From Liolophura sinensis (Eukaryota > Mollusca > Polyplacophora > Chitonida > Chitonidae), in the NCBI RefSeq assembly GCF_032854445.1, contig NW_027018263.1:1-50000 (forward strand): a stretch of DNA of 50,000 nt, read 5' to 3'. The notes beneath the pieces are model-generated. The model had not been told where the DNA came from. It did not search any database and saw nothing but the letters and a program-made list of their open reading frames with translations. Positions within the stretch are counted from its first letter, which is position 1. Each line of letters opens with the position of its first letter. Positions 39,346-50,000 of this stretch are shown piece by piece. The position numbers were made by a program, and so were the translations under genes.

Positions 39346-40505
39346 TACTGTGATGTCACGTTGGCATTTCCCCAAATGTTCTTGTTCGGGGTCAATGTAC
39401 AAGGCGGTGGCTAATGGGTCAATCAAGTAGATTTGATTTAACCTTTTGGTATAACTCAATCTGTTTGAGTATACCTTGCGTGGATTCCCTGTTACTAGTC
39501 TCTGCTGGTCATCCGCAAATGTGGATTCGGCCCTGTGGCGGGTGAAATTAATAAAAATATATCATGGCTTCCCCTGAAATTAGAACAGTGGCTGCTAAAA
39601 AAGAAAAAATGAAGTTCCCTAGATATTGAAGGAGGAAATAATTACTTTCTTCCCTTCTTAGTAATATCTAATAAAAATGAAAATCAAGGAAAAATGGAAA
39701 TCAATTCGTTTGTATTAACAAAAAAAAAGAAAGTTATACTGAAGCTTTAAAGCAAGTTTAAAAAATGAAATCTGTTAGAATGTTTTAAAAAACAACAATA
39801 TGCAAATTTACTGAAAATTCAAAATATAGGAGAGCAGCCTGTTTCTGTTTCTCCTCATAATACATTAAACTGCTGTCATGGCATAATTCGTGACAAGGGC
39901 CAAGACCTTTCCGATATGACACTCCCGAGGCGTTTCCGGGGTGATAAGAATAGGCCCTCAGCCCTCTAGGCAAGGTCGCCGCAAAAGTCGAGTAAACTAG
40001 AGCTCTACTGTGTGAGCCAGGTGAATATAATAGGCTGATATCTTCTCGGTTGTGTGGGAGACAATAGGGGACAGACCTGTTTGCCGTGGGTTTCGATCCC
40101 TAATGTAACTCTAACCCTTACTTGGAGAGAGACCGGGGGTGGGGGGGGGGGGAGGGGCGGATGGGCATGGTCCGATTAATCGGCTGGCCGCGTCAAGCCC
40201 TACACTTGATCCAGTTTGTTATTCTTCCACATACTGTGATGTAATGTTGGGTTTTTCCCCAGACGTTCTTGTTCGAGGTCAGTGTAGAAGGCGGTGGCTA
40301 ATGGGTCAATCGAGTAGATTGAGTTTAACGTTGTTGGTATAACTCAATCTGTTCGAATATACCTTGCGTGGATTCCCTGTTTCTCTGCTGGTCATCCGCA
40401 GAGGTAGATTCGCCCTTGTTCGCACTCCGTGGCGGGTGGGAAACACGTAGGGTGAAATTTAATAAAATATACATCATGGCTTCGTCTCACCCTTTAACAG
40501 TCGTT
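39346..40505 (+). repeat. Stacked LINE 5' leaders
   Basis: In order: module 2 (39346-39560, CTGTGATGTCACGTTGGCAT) with an ORF1 start (ATGGCTTCCCCTGAAATTAG, 39563) and ORF1 remains to 39915; module 1 (39916-40200, CGTTTCCGGGGTGATAAG); module 2 again (40215-40483) with ATGGCTTCGTCTCACCCTTT; then the next module 1 begins at 40506. Contains a G-rich run (40137-40157). The arrangement suggests repeated insertion of LINE 5' ends at one spot, or tandem copying of leaders. Confidence 0.75.
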
Positions 40506-41007
40506 GGCCCCCGTGGGGTTTCCGGGGGTGATAAGAATAGAACCTCAGCCCTCTAGGCAAGCTTGTCGTAAAAGTCGACTGACCTAGATCTCTCCGGTGT
40601 GAGCCCGGTGAATATAATAGACTCACATCTTCTCGGTTGTATGAGAGGCAGCCGGGGAGCGACCTGTTTCCTGGTGGCTGAGGGCATATTGGTCTTGCCA
40701 GATCCTCACGCCAAACACGCCACTTTGGCCCTTACTCGGAGGGAGACGGGAGGTCGGATGGGCCCGGTCCGATCAATCGGCTTGGTCACGCCTTGCCTCT
40801 GATAACACCACTCAACAAAGAATAAATTTTATTTCTGAAAGTATTCACTTAATGGGGTTTGCTGATTAGGGCCATCTATTCGAGCATACCTCACGTGTAG
40901 CTCTTGGTGCGTTTCCTGTTGGGTATCCCCAGGTTCAGGCATCGCCCTTGTTGGCACTCCGCAGTGGGTGGGGAACACGTGGGGTGAATTCTTATTATAA
41001 AACAAAT

Positions 41008-42352
41008 ATGTCTAACCCAAACCTTTTGTCTAACGTTTCCAATATAACAATGCAATCTTTCTCTCGACCCACTCCAGGTGCTGATAAAAAAAGGAAGTTG
41101 GAAGTATTATCTTATTCACTTGATAATGAACAGGACAATTGGCCAGCTTTTATCGTCCTCTCCACTAGGAGTGAACAAAAGCTGGCCTCTAAAATCCATC
41201 CTTTTTGTTAAAAAGGGCATTGGAAGGGGCAGCAGGGACTTCGAAAACTGTTAAAAAACTACCATCTGGAGACACCCTCATCAAATGTTTCCGGAAACAA
41301 CAATCTAAAAATTTATTATCACTAAAAAAATCTCTAATATACATATTTATACATCCCCTCACAATTCCCTAAACAGCTGTCAGGGAATAATACGTGACAG
41401 GAATGGTGTTATAATAGACTTAACTGAAGAGAAAATCTGTACAGAATTAAAACCACACGGTGTTGCCAGGGTAAAATGTTTCACATTAAAAAAGCTGGTA
41501 TCATCAAATTAAATACCTACTTTTTGACATTTAATAGTACATCTCTACCGTCACATATCTACCCATATAGGCTTAATGTAGATTTATACATCTCTAATCC
41601 AAGACGTTGTTTCACTTGTAAAAAATTTGGTCACAGCAAGGGACAATGTAAAAATAAACTGGATAGCTTTAGATGCGGCAGTGAGAGTCATGATGGTTTT
41701 GACTGCAACAACACGGTTAAGTGTTGCAAATGCAGTGGAGATCACATGGCCTCCTCAAGGGACTGTCCGCTTTTCGTGAAGGAAAAACAAATTTAATATT
41801 AAAGTCAGAAACAATGTATCCTACCAGGAAGCCCGAAAATTAGTCTCACCCTCTAATACTTCTCCGCAGACTTCGTTTGCCAATGTGGTCAAGCGAGTAG
41901 CATCTGTCGCTACTCAAACCTCTTGGACTTGGCCCATTGGAAACGACAAACCTGCTTCTATTTCTTTACAGCCTGCTGCTCAACCTGCCCCTAATTCCTG
42001 CTTAACACAGACCACTACAGTACAGCAAGTGAAACAAGTAAATATTACACAAAAAACTGATAAACCTGAACAAGGTAAAAACAAACTACCAGAACTAAGT
42101 CTGGAAACAAAAGTCATAATGAAAATAATAAACCTACTGATCCCAAGAATTGTCACTCTAAGGCCACTAGGGACCCTGTCCAAACTTATAATAGGTTTGG
42201 ATCGTTGGAGGAGGTTGGTCCTTTAGCATCAGATGCGGATGTGATGAATACATCACCCGCACCAGGGAGATCTAATAGCCGATCTCCATGAAACACATGA
42301 AACACCGCGGTCCAAACACAAAGATAAATCTCCTTTACGTCTCTCTCCATAA
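41008..42352 (+). pseudogene. LINE ORF1 (gag-like), copy l
   Basis: ATG at 41008 (MSNPNLLSNVSNITMQSFSR, then NWPAFIVLSTRSEQKLASKI). A frame change near 41205, then KALEGAAGTSKTVKKLPSGD-like sequence. Zinc knuckles at 41600-41780: CFTCKKFGHSKGQC (CX2CX4HX4C), FRCGSESHDGFDC (first Cys replaced by Ser) and CCKCSGDHMASSRDCPLF. The C-terminal part (41885-42226 frame and next) is rich in Thr, Gln and Lys, ending HKDKSPLRLSP and TAA at 42350-42352. ORF1 proteins coat LINE RNA. Two or more frameshifts here. Confidence 0.8.
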
Positions 42353-42354
42353 TG
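42350..42354 (+). promoter_or_regulatory. TAATG overlap of ORF1 stop and ORF2 start, copy l
   Basis: CTCTCTCCATAATGGCGATA: TAA (42350-42352) closes the ORF1 frame and ATG (42352-42354) opens ORF2 (IQRNCRGLKVN-like frame). Same layout as 11374-11378. Confidence 0.65.
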
Positions 42355-44648
42355 GCGATATATAATAAAATTATACAACGGAATTGTCGAGGTCTTAAGG
42401 TAAATCTTATTGAAATAACACAGCTAGTTCAATCTGTCCAGCTGCCCTCTGTCTTCAGGAAACTCACCTGAAGACATCTGTCAAAGATAAACTATTCCCT
42501 TTACAGCAATTATTCTGGTGAAGAAGAGCGAACTTATGGCGGTTCCTCTATTTTCGTAAATAATAATATAATTCACAGTCCTCTTGATCTCGTTACCGAG
42601 TTTAAGGCTGTGGCCGTCCGTGTTTCTTTGTCGGAAACAGTTACTTTATGTTCGATCTATATTCCTCTTCATTCTTCTTTGTCAATCTCTCAATTATATA
42701 ACTTGAAAGAACTCCCATCCCCTTTTATAATAATGGGGGATTTTAATGCCCATAACCCCTTATGGGGCAGTAATAATATAAACAGTAAAGGCAAAACTTT
42801 GGAAGAGTTTTTATCGAAAGATGAACTGTGTTACTTCAATGATGTTTCTAATACCTATTTACATCCAGGTAATGTCGCTTATTCTGCTATCGATCTCACT
42901 ATCACAGATCCATCACTTCTTGATTTTTCTTGGAAGGTGCGTGACGATCTTTGTGGTAGTGACCATTTTCCTATAATCCTAGAACATATCACTTCTAATT
43001 CTTTAGAACGTGTAGCTAGGTGGAAATTCGATAAAGCAGATTGGATCGCATTTGAGATGTTCTGTGAGGATGATATCTCTCCAGAGACTCTCAAAGCAGC
43101 AGATAATCCCGTGTTTAAGTTTAACGAGCTTGTATTACGAGCTGCCGATAGAACTATCCCTAAGACCTCGACAAATCCCAAATCCAAAAGTAAACCCTGG
43201 CACGACAATGACTGTCGTAAAGCCATAAAGGACCGTAAAAAGGCTGAATGCAGATTTAATCATTGTCCTACTGATAATATTTTAAACCAGGTTCGTAATT
43301 TTAGAACTAAGGCTCGTCGATTACACAAGTCCAAGAGACGATCTTGTTGGCGGAACTGTGTTGCGGGCATTACGTCAAAAACACCTATGCGTAAGGTGTG
43401 GAACATGGTTCAGAAACTTAAGGGCAAAAATAATAAAGCAAAAGTCCAGCATTTGAAAGATGGAGATAATATATTAACCTCTCTATCTGATATAGCAAAT
43501 AAATTAGCTGAGACAATTTCCAAGAAATCTTCTTCTTAGAACTATACTAAAAAATTCCAATATATTAAAAACCAGAAGGAGAAAATTAAATTCCCCTTTT
43601 CTTCTAAAAATTTAGAAGATAATAATTGTCCTTTTAATATCGAGGAACTTAAGACTGTATTAGAAAAGGCCCACGATACTGCTTGTGGTCCTGATAATGT
43701 ATATTATAAGTTTCTTAACCATTTACCACCTGAGCCACTGGAGATTCTCTTGGACTTCCTTAATGATATTTGGATAACTGGTAATTTTCCACCGTCATGG
43801 AGGGAGGCATGTATTATCCCGGTTCCCAAACCGGGTAAGGATCATAATGATCCAAAAAATTACCGTCCCATAGCTGTTACCAGCTGTGTCTGTAAGACAT
43901 GTCATGGAGCAGCGAGTCTCTTCCTTTCGTCTTCCATCCTCTTCTTCAATATTCTCTGCCGAGGCCTGGGCTATACTCCTGGCCTGATCATATGTTTCCT
44001 CTGGGTGTGCCCAGAGGGCAATGATATGCACTGACTCGTTGTCTTGCTTATTGGCAATACAGAATAATAAATTTAAAAATCCCTTGATCCTTCAAATTTT
44101 AACTATACACAGGAAATTAATTGGAAGAGGTAAAGATATTTTTTTTCTCGTGGATACCAAGTCATATTGGTATCCATGGAAACACAGTCGCAGACAGGGA
44201 GGCGAAAGCTGCCCTAAATAAACCCATATGTAAGATAAAAATCCCTCATACTGACATGAAGTCCAATACTCTTAAATATATTCGTTGCCTTTGGCAGGGT
44301 GAATGGAACTTGCAGGTCCATAATAAACTGCATGCTATTCATCTGGTCATTGGCTACAATAATTATACTTGCAAAAAGTCTCGTAGAGACCAAGTAGTCT
44401 TAACAAGGTGTCGTGTTGGGCATTCTCGTCTAACGCACAATTTCATACTAGATGGGAGCAGTGCTCCCGAGTGCGTTGGATGCCATGCCCGATATGGCAT
44501 CAAACATATCTTGGTTGACTGTGTGGACTTTGCCCACGTTCGGCAGAGATTCTTCACGGTCAACTCTGTATATGATTTATTTGACAGCATCGCTGGCGAT
44601 GTTGTCATTAATTATTTGAAGGTCATTGTCCATTATTATAAGATATAA
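42352..44648 (+). pseudogene. LINE ORF2, copy l: endonuclease and RNase H, RT deleted
   Basis: After early frame damage (TGA near 42468) a clean 309-codon frame 42610-43539 covers most of the APE endonuclease: IIMGDFNAHNPLWG (Asp44), YSAIDLTITDPSLL (Asp95), LCGSDHFPI (Asp118, His119), then the linker AADRTIPKTSTNPKSKSKPW. RT begins ACGPDNVYYKFLNHLPPEPL, REACIIPVPKPGKDH, CVCKT and stops; at about 43899 it is joined to RNase H (LEQRVSSLRLPS-like), deleting palm and YVDD. The last 175 codons (44121-44648) are open: WIPSHIGIHGNTVADREAKA, LQGEWNLQVHNKLHAI and CVGCHARYGIKHILVDC (CX2CX7HX4C). Confidence 0.88.
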
Positions 44649-44922
44649 TTTATTAGGATATAAATATTTATTTATAAAGTTATATATACATTTCTTGATA
44701 TATTATTTTTAAAATATGAGGGTTTTCCAGTTTTATCTGTTTTCGGTTATTCTAATCTGGTTTTAAACATGTCCAGACTTTTGTTTTCATTTTTGATGTT
44801 CTGACCACCATATCGGAAACCTCAACCGCCTCATGTTTCGACCTTGCTCTCGCCAGGATATGATTGAAATATTGCCCATGTGGCGTTAAACCATAATCAT
44901 TAATTCATTCATTCAACAGTCG

Positions 44923-46316
44923 TTGGTTAAAAAAGGAGAAATGAGTTTCCCCTATAATTTGAAACAGAAAAAGATTATGTTGCTACAATTTTTGGATATA
45001 TTTAGTAAAAATGAAGGCAACATGAAAATAAACCCATTCGTATTAAAAAAAACATTAGAAAGTTATGCAGGAACGTTGAAACAGGTCAAAAAAATGAAAT
45101 CTGGAAACATTTTGTTGGATGTTTCCAGAAAACAACAATATATCAATTTGCTGAAAATTCAAAATAAAGGAGAGCAGCCTGTTTCTGTTTCTCCACATAA
45201 CACATTAAACTGCTGTAATGGCAGTATACTTGACAGAGACCAAGACTTTTCCGAACTAACTGAACAAAAAACAAATGAAGCGTGAAAACACCAAGGAGTG
45301 ATAAAAACAGAACGCTTCGTAATTAAAAGAGACGGGAATCTCATTAAAAGCAACACGTATATGTTAACATTCAATAAACTGTCACTTCTGTTATCTATAT
45401 TTATCGGGCCATATAAGGAAAGGATGGAGTTGTTTATACCCAACCCGACGCGGTGTTTCTCCTGCCAGCGGTTTGGCCATGGCAGGAGTCAATGCCGCAA
45501 CACACTGGTCTGCTTTAGATGTGCGGAAGCAGGTCACGAGGGCTTCAACTGCACAAAAACTGCACTAAAATGTTTCAATTGCAGTGGAGCCCACATGGCC
45601 TCTTCCAAGGACTGCCCTCTAGGCCTCTTCCAAGGACTTCCAATAAGACAGCCAGCTCCTCATCACAAACTGATATCAACCTATTTAAAAAAACATAATG
45701 CTTTACCTGGTTATCCTGCACTTCCTTTATCTGACAACACATCATGTGATAATAAACCTAAATCTCATAAGGGTGGCTCAGTCAGTTAGCGCGCTAGCGC
45801 ATCGTGGTGACCCAGAAGCCTCTCACCATTGCGGCCGCTATGGGTTTAACACCAGCTTATGCTGGCGTCTTCTCCGGCCGTACGTGGGAAGGTCTTCCAG
45901 CAACCTGTGGATGGTCGTGGGTTTTCCCCGGGCTCTGCCCGGTTTCCACCCACCATAATGCTGGTTGCCGTCGTATAAGTGAAATATTCTTGAGTACGGC
46001 GTAAAACACCAATCCAAAAAAAAATTAAATCTCATAAACCCGTTGATTCTTCACAGAAAACAACGGGTGACAAAAATAAATCTGAGAAAAATCATAAAAA
46101 GGATCAACCTAGTGGCCCCTGGACCGTCCCTCTAAGGCCACTAGGGAACCTATCCAAACTTAGAATAAGTTTCAACCGTTGGAGGACGTTGATCCTTCAA
46201 AATCATTTGCAGACCTGATGGATACATCATCTGCACCTGGGAGATCTCATAGTAGATCTCCCAAAAAGGGTCGTACTTGGTCCAGACATAAATCCCCAAT
46301 ACGTTTTCCTCCATAA
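44923..46316 (+). pseudogene. LINE ORF1 (zinc-knuckle protein), copy m
   Basis: Open from 44923 apart from a single TGA (45283-45285): NPFVLKKTLESYAGTLKQVK, MKSGNILLDVSRKQQYINLL, QDFSELTEQ, then ERFVIKRDGNLIKSNTYMLT and IFIGPYKERMELFIPNPTRC. Three knuckles: CFSCQRFGHGRSQC, CFRCAEAGHEGFNC (both CX2CX4HX4C) and CFNCSGAHMASSKDC. Then a Pro/Lys-rich segment interrupted by the SINE at 45771; after it KPVDSSQKTTGDKNKSEKN-like residues and the PGRSHSRSPKK end. Codons at the ORF2 border read TAACG, so ORF2 lost its ATG. Confidence 0.88.
45771..46025 (+). mobile_element. tRNA-derived SINE inserted in LINE ORF1, with 12-bp duplication
   Basis: TAAATCTCATAA flanks it at 45759-45770 and 46026-46037. Head GGGTGGCTCAGTCAGTTAGC (box A TGGCTCAGTCAG), box-B-like GGGTTTAACACC, central domain CCAGCAACCTGTGGATGGTC and CCCGGGCTCTGCCCGGTTTC, tail GAGTACGGCGTAAAACACCA ending in A's. 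LINE copy h has the uninterrupted site (CTAAATCTAATAAACCCGTT, complement, near 28385-28408), which proves the insertion. Confidence 0.93.
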
Positions 46317-49300
46317 CGTGGTCCTTAGACAAAATTATACAACGGAATTGTCGAGGTCGTAAGGTAAATTTTATTGAAATAACACAGCTAGTTCAAATAC
46401 TTTAAATCCAGTAGCCCTGTGTCATCAGCATGATGCCTTTATGAACAGTTGCAATGAAAGCGCGACTGAGATACTTGTTTAGCTGTTATTTGACATGGAA
46501 CTTATTCACGGACTACGAATTTGAACTTTGATATGAAATTCATGCCTGGAATATTCATTGTCTGCCCAGCATCATTGAAAACTTATGACCGCTTCTCTCT
46601 TGTGTGTTACCGGCTTTATTTCTTATTTGTATATTTTCTGACATCCCTTTGTCGTCGGGAGATGGTGTTAAACGTTGTTGTGGAAATGTATCTTGCGATT
46701 ATCGACTTGGAACGCCCTTTACGGACTACGAATGGTATATGAATGTCGGACATGACGCTTATATCCAGGAAACTCACCTGAAGACATCTGACAAAGACAA
46801 AATAACTCTTAAAAATTATTCATTATACAGTGCTTATTCAAATGAAGAAGAGCGAGCTGCAGGCGGCTCTTCTATCTTCATCAATAACAATGTTATTAAC
46901 AGCCCCGTTGCTCTGAATGCAGTCACATTATGTTTACCGTATATTCCACTCAACATTTCTGTTGGCTTTGAAGTTACATAATTTAATAGAACAATTGCCA
47001 AAACCGTTTATAATAATGAGACATTTTAATTCTTATAACCCTCTATGGGCCAGTAATTACATTAACAATAGGGGCAAGATAGTAGAAAACTTCTTATCTA
47101 ACGAAGAACTGTGTTATTTCAATGATGGTTTTTACACCTATTTAAATCCGGGTAATGGCACTTATTCTGCTATCGATCTATCACAGATTCATCACTTCCC
47201 CTTGATTTTTCTTGGAAGGTGCATGACGATCTTTGTGGTAGTGACCATTTTCCTATAATCCTAGAGCATATCACTTCTAATTCTTTAGAACGTGTAGCTA
47301 GGAAGAATTCAACAAAACAGATTGGATCGCATTTGAGATCTTCCGTGAGGGTGATATCACTCTCAATGCAGTAGATGATCCTATATTAAAATTTAACGAG
47401 CTTGTTTTACAAGCTGCCGATAGAACTATCCCTAAAACCGCGACAAATCCAAGATCCAAAAGTAAAGCCTGGTATTATCAGAACTGTCGCAAAGCCATTA
47501 GGGACTGCAAAAGGGCGAGTAAAATTTTAATTTATGTCCTACTGATAATAATTCAAACCAGGTGCATATTTTTCGAGCTAAGGCTCGTAGATTACTTCAA
47601 GAGATCTTGTTGGGGGAACTTTGTTTCAGGCATTAGGTCAAAAACACCTATGCATTAGATCAGGAACATGGTTCAGAAACTTAAGGGCAAAAATAATAAA
47701 GCAAAAGTCCAGCATTTAAAAGATGGCGATAATATATTAACCTCTCCATCTGATATAGCCAATAAAAAATATCCACACCTTATCCACTTGAGACTCTCTT
47801 GGACTTGCTTAATGATATTTGGATAACTAGTAATTTTCCCTCGTCGTGGAATGAGTCATGTACTATCCCGGTTCCCAAACCTGGTAAGGATCATACCGAT
47901 CCAAATAATTACCGTCCCCATTGCTCTTACCAGCTGTGTCTGTAAGACTATGGAATGGATGATTAATGACAGACTTGTTTTATTTCTTGAAGCCAACAAG
48001 TTACTCTCTAATATTCAGTGTGGATTTCGGGAAGGTAGATCTACCGTAGATCACTTTGTTCGATTTGAAACTTTTATTCGCGAGGGCTTTATCTATAACG
48101 AACATGTGGTGTCCATATTTTTCGACCTTGAAAAGGCCTACGACACAACATGGAAATATGGTATTTTAAAAGACCTCGCTAATATGGGTTTTAAAGGTCG
48201 GTTACCAATATCTATAATTTAATTTTTATCTGATCGTCAGTTTAAGGTAAGGATTGGGTCCACTCTTTCTAACTCTTACGAGCAGGAAATGGGTGTACCC
48301 CAGGGCAGCATTCTATCACCAACTCTGTTTAACATAAAAATAAATAGCCTAGCAAAAACATTAACATCTGGCACAGAGGGTTCTTTATACGTGGATGATT
48401 TTCTTATATGCTACCGAGCTAAGAATATGAATAATGTCGAACGTCAGTTGCAGCTTTCTCTAAATATAAGATCGAGAAATGGGCAACTGAAAACGGTTTT
48501 AGATTTTCAACGTCTAAAACCGTCGATATGGATTTTTGTAATAAACGGAAACTTCATCTTGACCCTGAGCTTAATTTTTGTGGTGAACAGGTTAAAATTG
48601 TTGGGAAAAAATTTTTTGGGTATAATATTTGACAGTAAGATATCTTGTACACCTCATCTTAAAATGCTGAAAGCTAAATGTACATGTACAAAGGCTGTCG
48701 ATATAATTAAGGTCGTGTATAGCACCCATTGGGGTGCTGACCGATCAGTATTACTTAATATATATTGTTCTCTTATGAGATCTAAATTGAACCATGGATC
48801 CATCATTTACGGTTCCGCTAGGAAGTCGTACATTAAAATGCTGGATGCTGTCCATCACCAAGGTTTGAGGCTCAGCCCTGGTGTTTTTAGAACCTCACCA
48901 GTAGACAGTTTATACGTGGAAGAAAATGAGCCTTCTTTATATCACCGACGTATAAAACTGAACCCTCAATACGCTACTAAGCTTAAAACTCATCCAACAA
49001 ACCCTGCCTACGACTGTGGTCCTAATCCATCATATGTAGATAAATTTAATAAATGTCCTAAGAAGATCCCTCCGTTTGGTCTTTGTACACAGGACCATAT
49101 TGTGGGTGCTAACATCAAGCCAGAGGATATAGCGCCAGAAGATATAGCGCCAGTGTCTTTTCCGGAGTCTCCTCCCTGGCTCCTTCAACACCCTAAACTA
49201 ATATTTGATCTACGTTTATAAAACAATTGAAGTCCAAATCCTCTTATAAGTTTTGTTGAAATCAAGGCTGACTATATGGATTATGAATTTATATACACTG

Positions 49301-50000
49301 ACGGGTCAAAGGTGAGAACAGGGTTGCAGCTGCGGCTGTCTTAGATTAGCTGGTCACTTCTCTTCGTCTGCCACCTTCATCTTACATCTGGCAGAGGCCA
49401 GAGGTATACTCTTGGGCTTATCATATGTTTCCTCTGAGCACGCCCAGGGGGCAGTGATATGCAGCGACTCGTTGTCTTGCCTTTTAGCAATTGAGAATAA
49501 TAAATTAAAAAATCCATGGATACTTGAGATCATAGCCAAACATAAAAAACTAATTAAAAGAGGTAAAGATATTATATTTTTTTGGATACCAAGTCACATT
49601 GGTATCCTTGGAAACACAGTCGTGGACAGGGAAGCGAAAGCTGCCCTGTATTAACCTGTATCTCGGTTTAAAATACCGTATGCCGACAAAAAGTCTAATA
49701 TTCTCAAATATACACGTCACCTTTGGCAGGGTGAATGGGACTTGCGAATCCATCATAAACTGCATGCTATTCGTCCTGTCATTGGCTACAATGCCTATAC
49801 TTTTCAAATGTCTCGTAGAGACCAAGTAGTTTTAACCAGGTGTCGTGTTGGGCATTCTCATCTGACACACAACTTCAGCTTAGATGGGAGCAGTGCTCCA
49901 GAGTGAGTTGGATGTGATGCAGAATACGGCACCAAACATATCCCGGTTAACTGTGTAGACTTTGCTCATGTCCAGCAAAGATTCTACACAGTCAACTCTA
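46316..50000 (+). pseudogene. LINE ORF2 (endonuclease-RT-RNase H), copy m, 3' partial
   Basis: After R340: ETHLKTSDKDKITLKNYSLY, GGSSIFINNNVINSPVALN; the GDFN motif reads IIMRHFNSYNPLW (Asp replaced). Frame changes follow through the linker. RT: CVCKTMEWMINDRLVLFLEA, SNIQCGFREGRSTVDHFVRF, FFDLEKAYDTTWKYGILKDL (to 48222), then an open frame 48289-49221 with GVPQGSILSPTLF, SLYVDDFLICYRAKNMNN (YVDD 48388-48399), STHWGADRSVLLNIYCSLMR, GSARKSYIKMLDAVHHQGLR. RNase H: YTDGSK (near 49297), EHAQGAVICSDSLSCLLAIE, FFWIPSHIGILGNTVVDREA. An extra repeat EDIAPEDIAP is seen at 49125-49150. The C-terminal part reaches 49990. Dead through several small frameshifts, but the RT core is intact. Confidence 0.9.
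46429..46764 (+). repeat. R340 repeat, full copy 2, in LINE ORF2
   Basis: Matches 12074-12409 over its whole length. Left LINE flank ends CCTGTGTCATCAG and right flank resumes CCAGGAAACTCACCTGAAGA; normal LINE reads TGTCTTCAGGAAACTCACCT, so CAG may be a 3-bp duplication. It interrupts the endonuclease codons just before ETHLK. Confidence 0.75.

Larger units (their letters stand above)
40506..44911 (+). mobile_element. LINE copy l: leader, ORF1, ORF2 lacking RT, 3' UTR
   Basis: Leader module 1 (40506-40800), an atypical second module (40801-41007), ORF1 41008-42352, ORF2 42352-44648 with about 1.4 kb deleted at about 43899, and 3' UTR to 44911 (GATATGATTGAAATATTGCC, then ATTC repeats). ORF1 sequence here is clearly different from copy m (a separate subfamily; compare MSNPNLLSNVSNITMQ). 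Confidence 0.85.
44912..50000 (+). mobile_element. LINE copy m, best preserved; runs off the window end
   Basis: Begins directly after the ATTC repeats of copy l, within the first codons of ORF1 (AACAGTCGTTGGTTAAAAAA), without a leader. ORF1 44923-46316 contains a SINE (45771-46025); ORF2 46316 to beyond 50000 contains a full R340 (46429-46764). RT and RNase H are mostly readable in long open runs. Confidence 0.88.

Noticed and set aside
45771-45850. Free-standing tRNA gene
   Set aside because: Box A and B are present but the acceptor stem and cloverleaf are not; it is the head of a SINE with target duplication.

Overview
The window looks like non-coding DNA of an animal, most likely a marine gastropod close to abalone (Haliotis). 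That is inference from the style of the repeats: LINE 3' ends finishing in ATTC repeats, a tRNA-derived SINE with a GTACGGCGTAAAACACC tail, and another repeat tail of CACT units, all familiar from abalone DNA. There are no bacterial operons, rRNAs or free-standing tRNA genes. About two thirds of the sequence is transposon, mostly broken and nested.

Layout. 1-2475: 3' end of a BEL/Pao LTR retrotransposon whose LTR is split by a Tc1-like transposon (A1). 2476-11513: fragments of one non-LTR retrotransposon family (the LINE; endonuclease + RT + RNase H, gag-like ORF1 with zinc knuckles, about 5.7 kb when complete) in both orientations, with SINE pieces. 12443-21811: one LINE ORF2 copy split by Tc1-B, Tc1-C, a piece of an unclassified repeat (R340) and a 3.3-kb multi-exon DNA transposon (17816-21097) whose protein carries a DUF7869-like domain. 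22856-36415: two well-spliced exons, in matching phase, of what may be the only host gene here (signal peptide exon; glycosylated extracellular region plus one membrane helix). Its 13-kb intron holds a SINE with perfect target duplications, an almost full-length minus-strand LINE with Tc1-A2 inside it, and a second LINE on the plus strand. 36872-36967: a perfect 96-bp palindrome around (TA)n. 38206-50000: LINE copies head to tail, including three stacked 5' leader modules, a copy with its RT deleted (40506-44911) and the best preserved copy (44912 to the window end).

The LINE family can be reconstructed from its copies: a leader of about 600 bp in two modules, ORF1 starting ATGGCTTC, a one-base overlap of ORF1 stop and ORF2 start (TAATG), ORF2 of about 1190 codons (APE endonuclease, RT with YVDD, RNase H, CCHC), and a 3' UTR of about 260 bp ending in ATTC repeats. 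Every coding copy carries frameshifts or stops. The items most worth a second look are the DUF7869-type transposon with eight copies of a TGACTTAGGCA-like motif at its ends, the candidate receptor-like host gene, the TAATG junction, and an unusually miRNA-like hairpin at 5020-5108.
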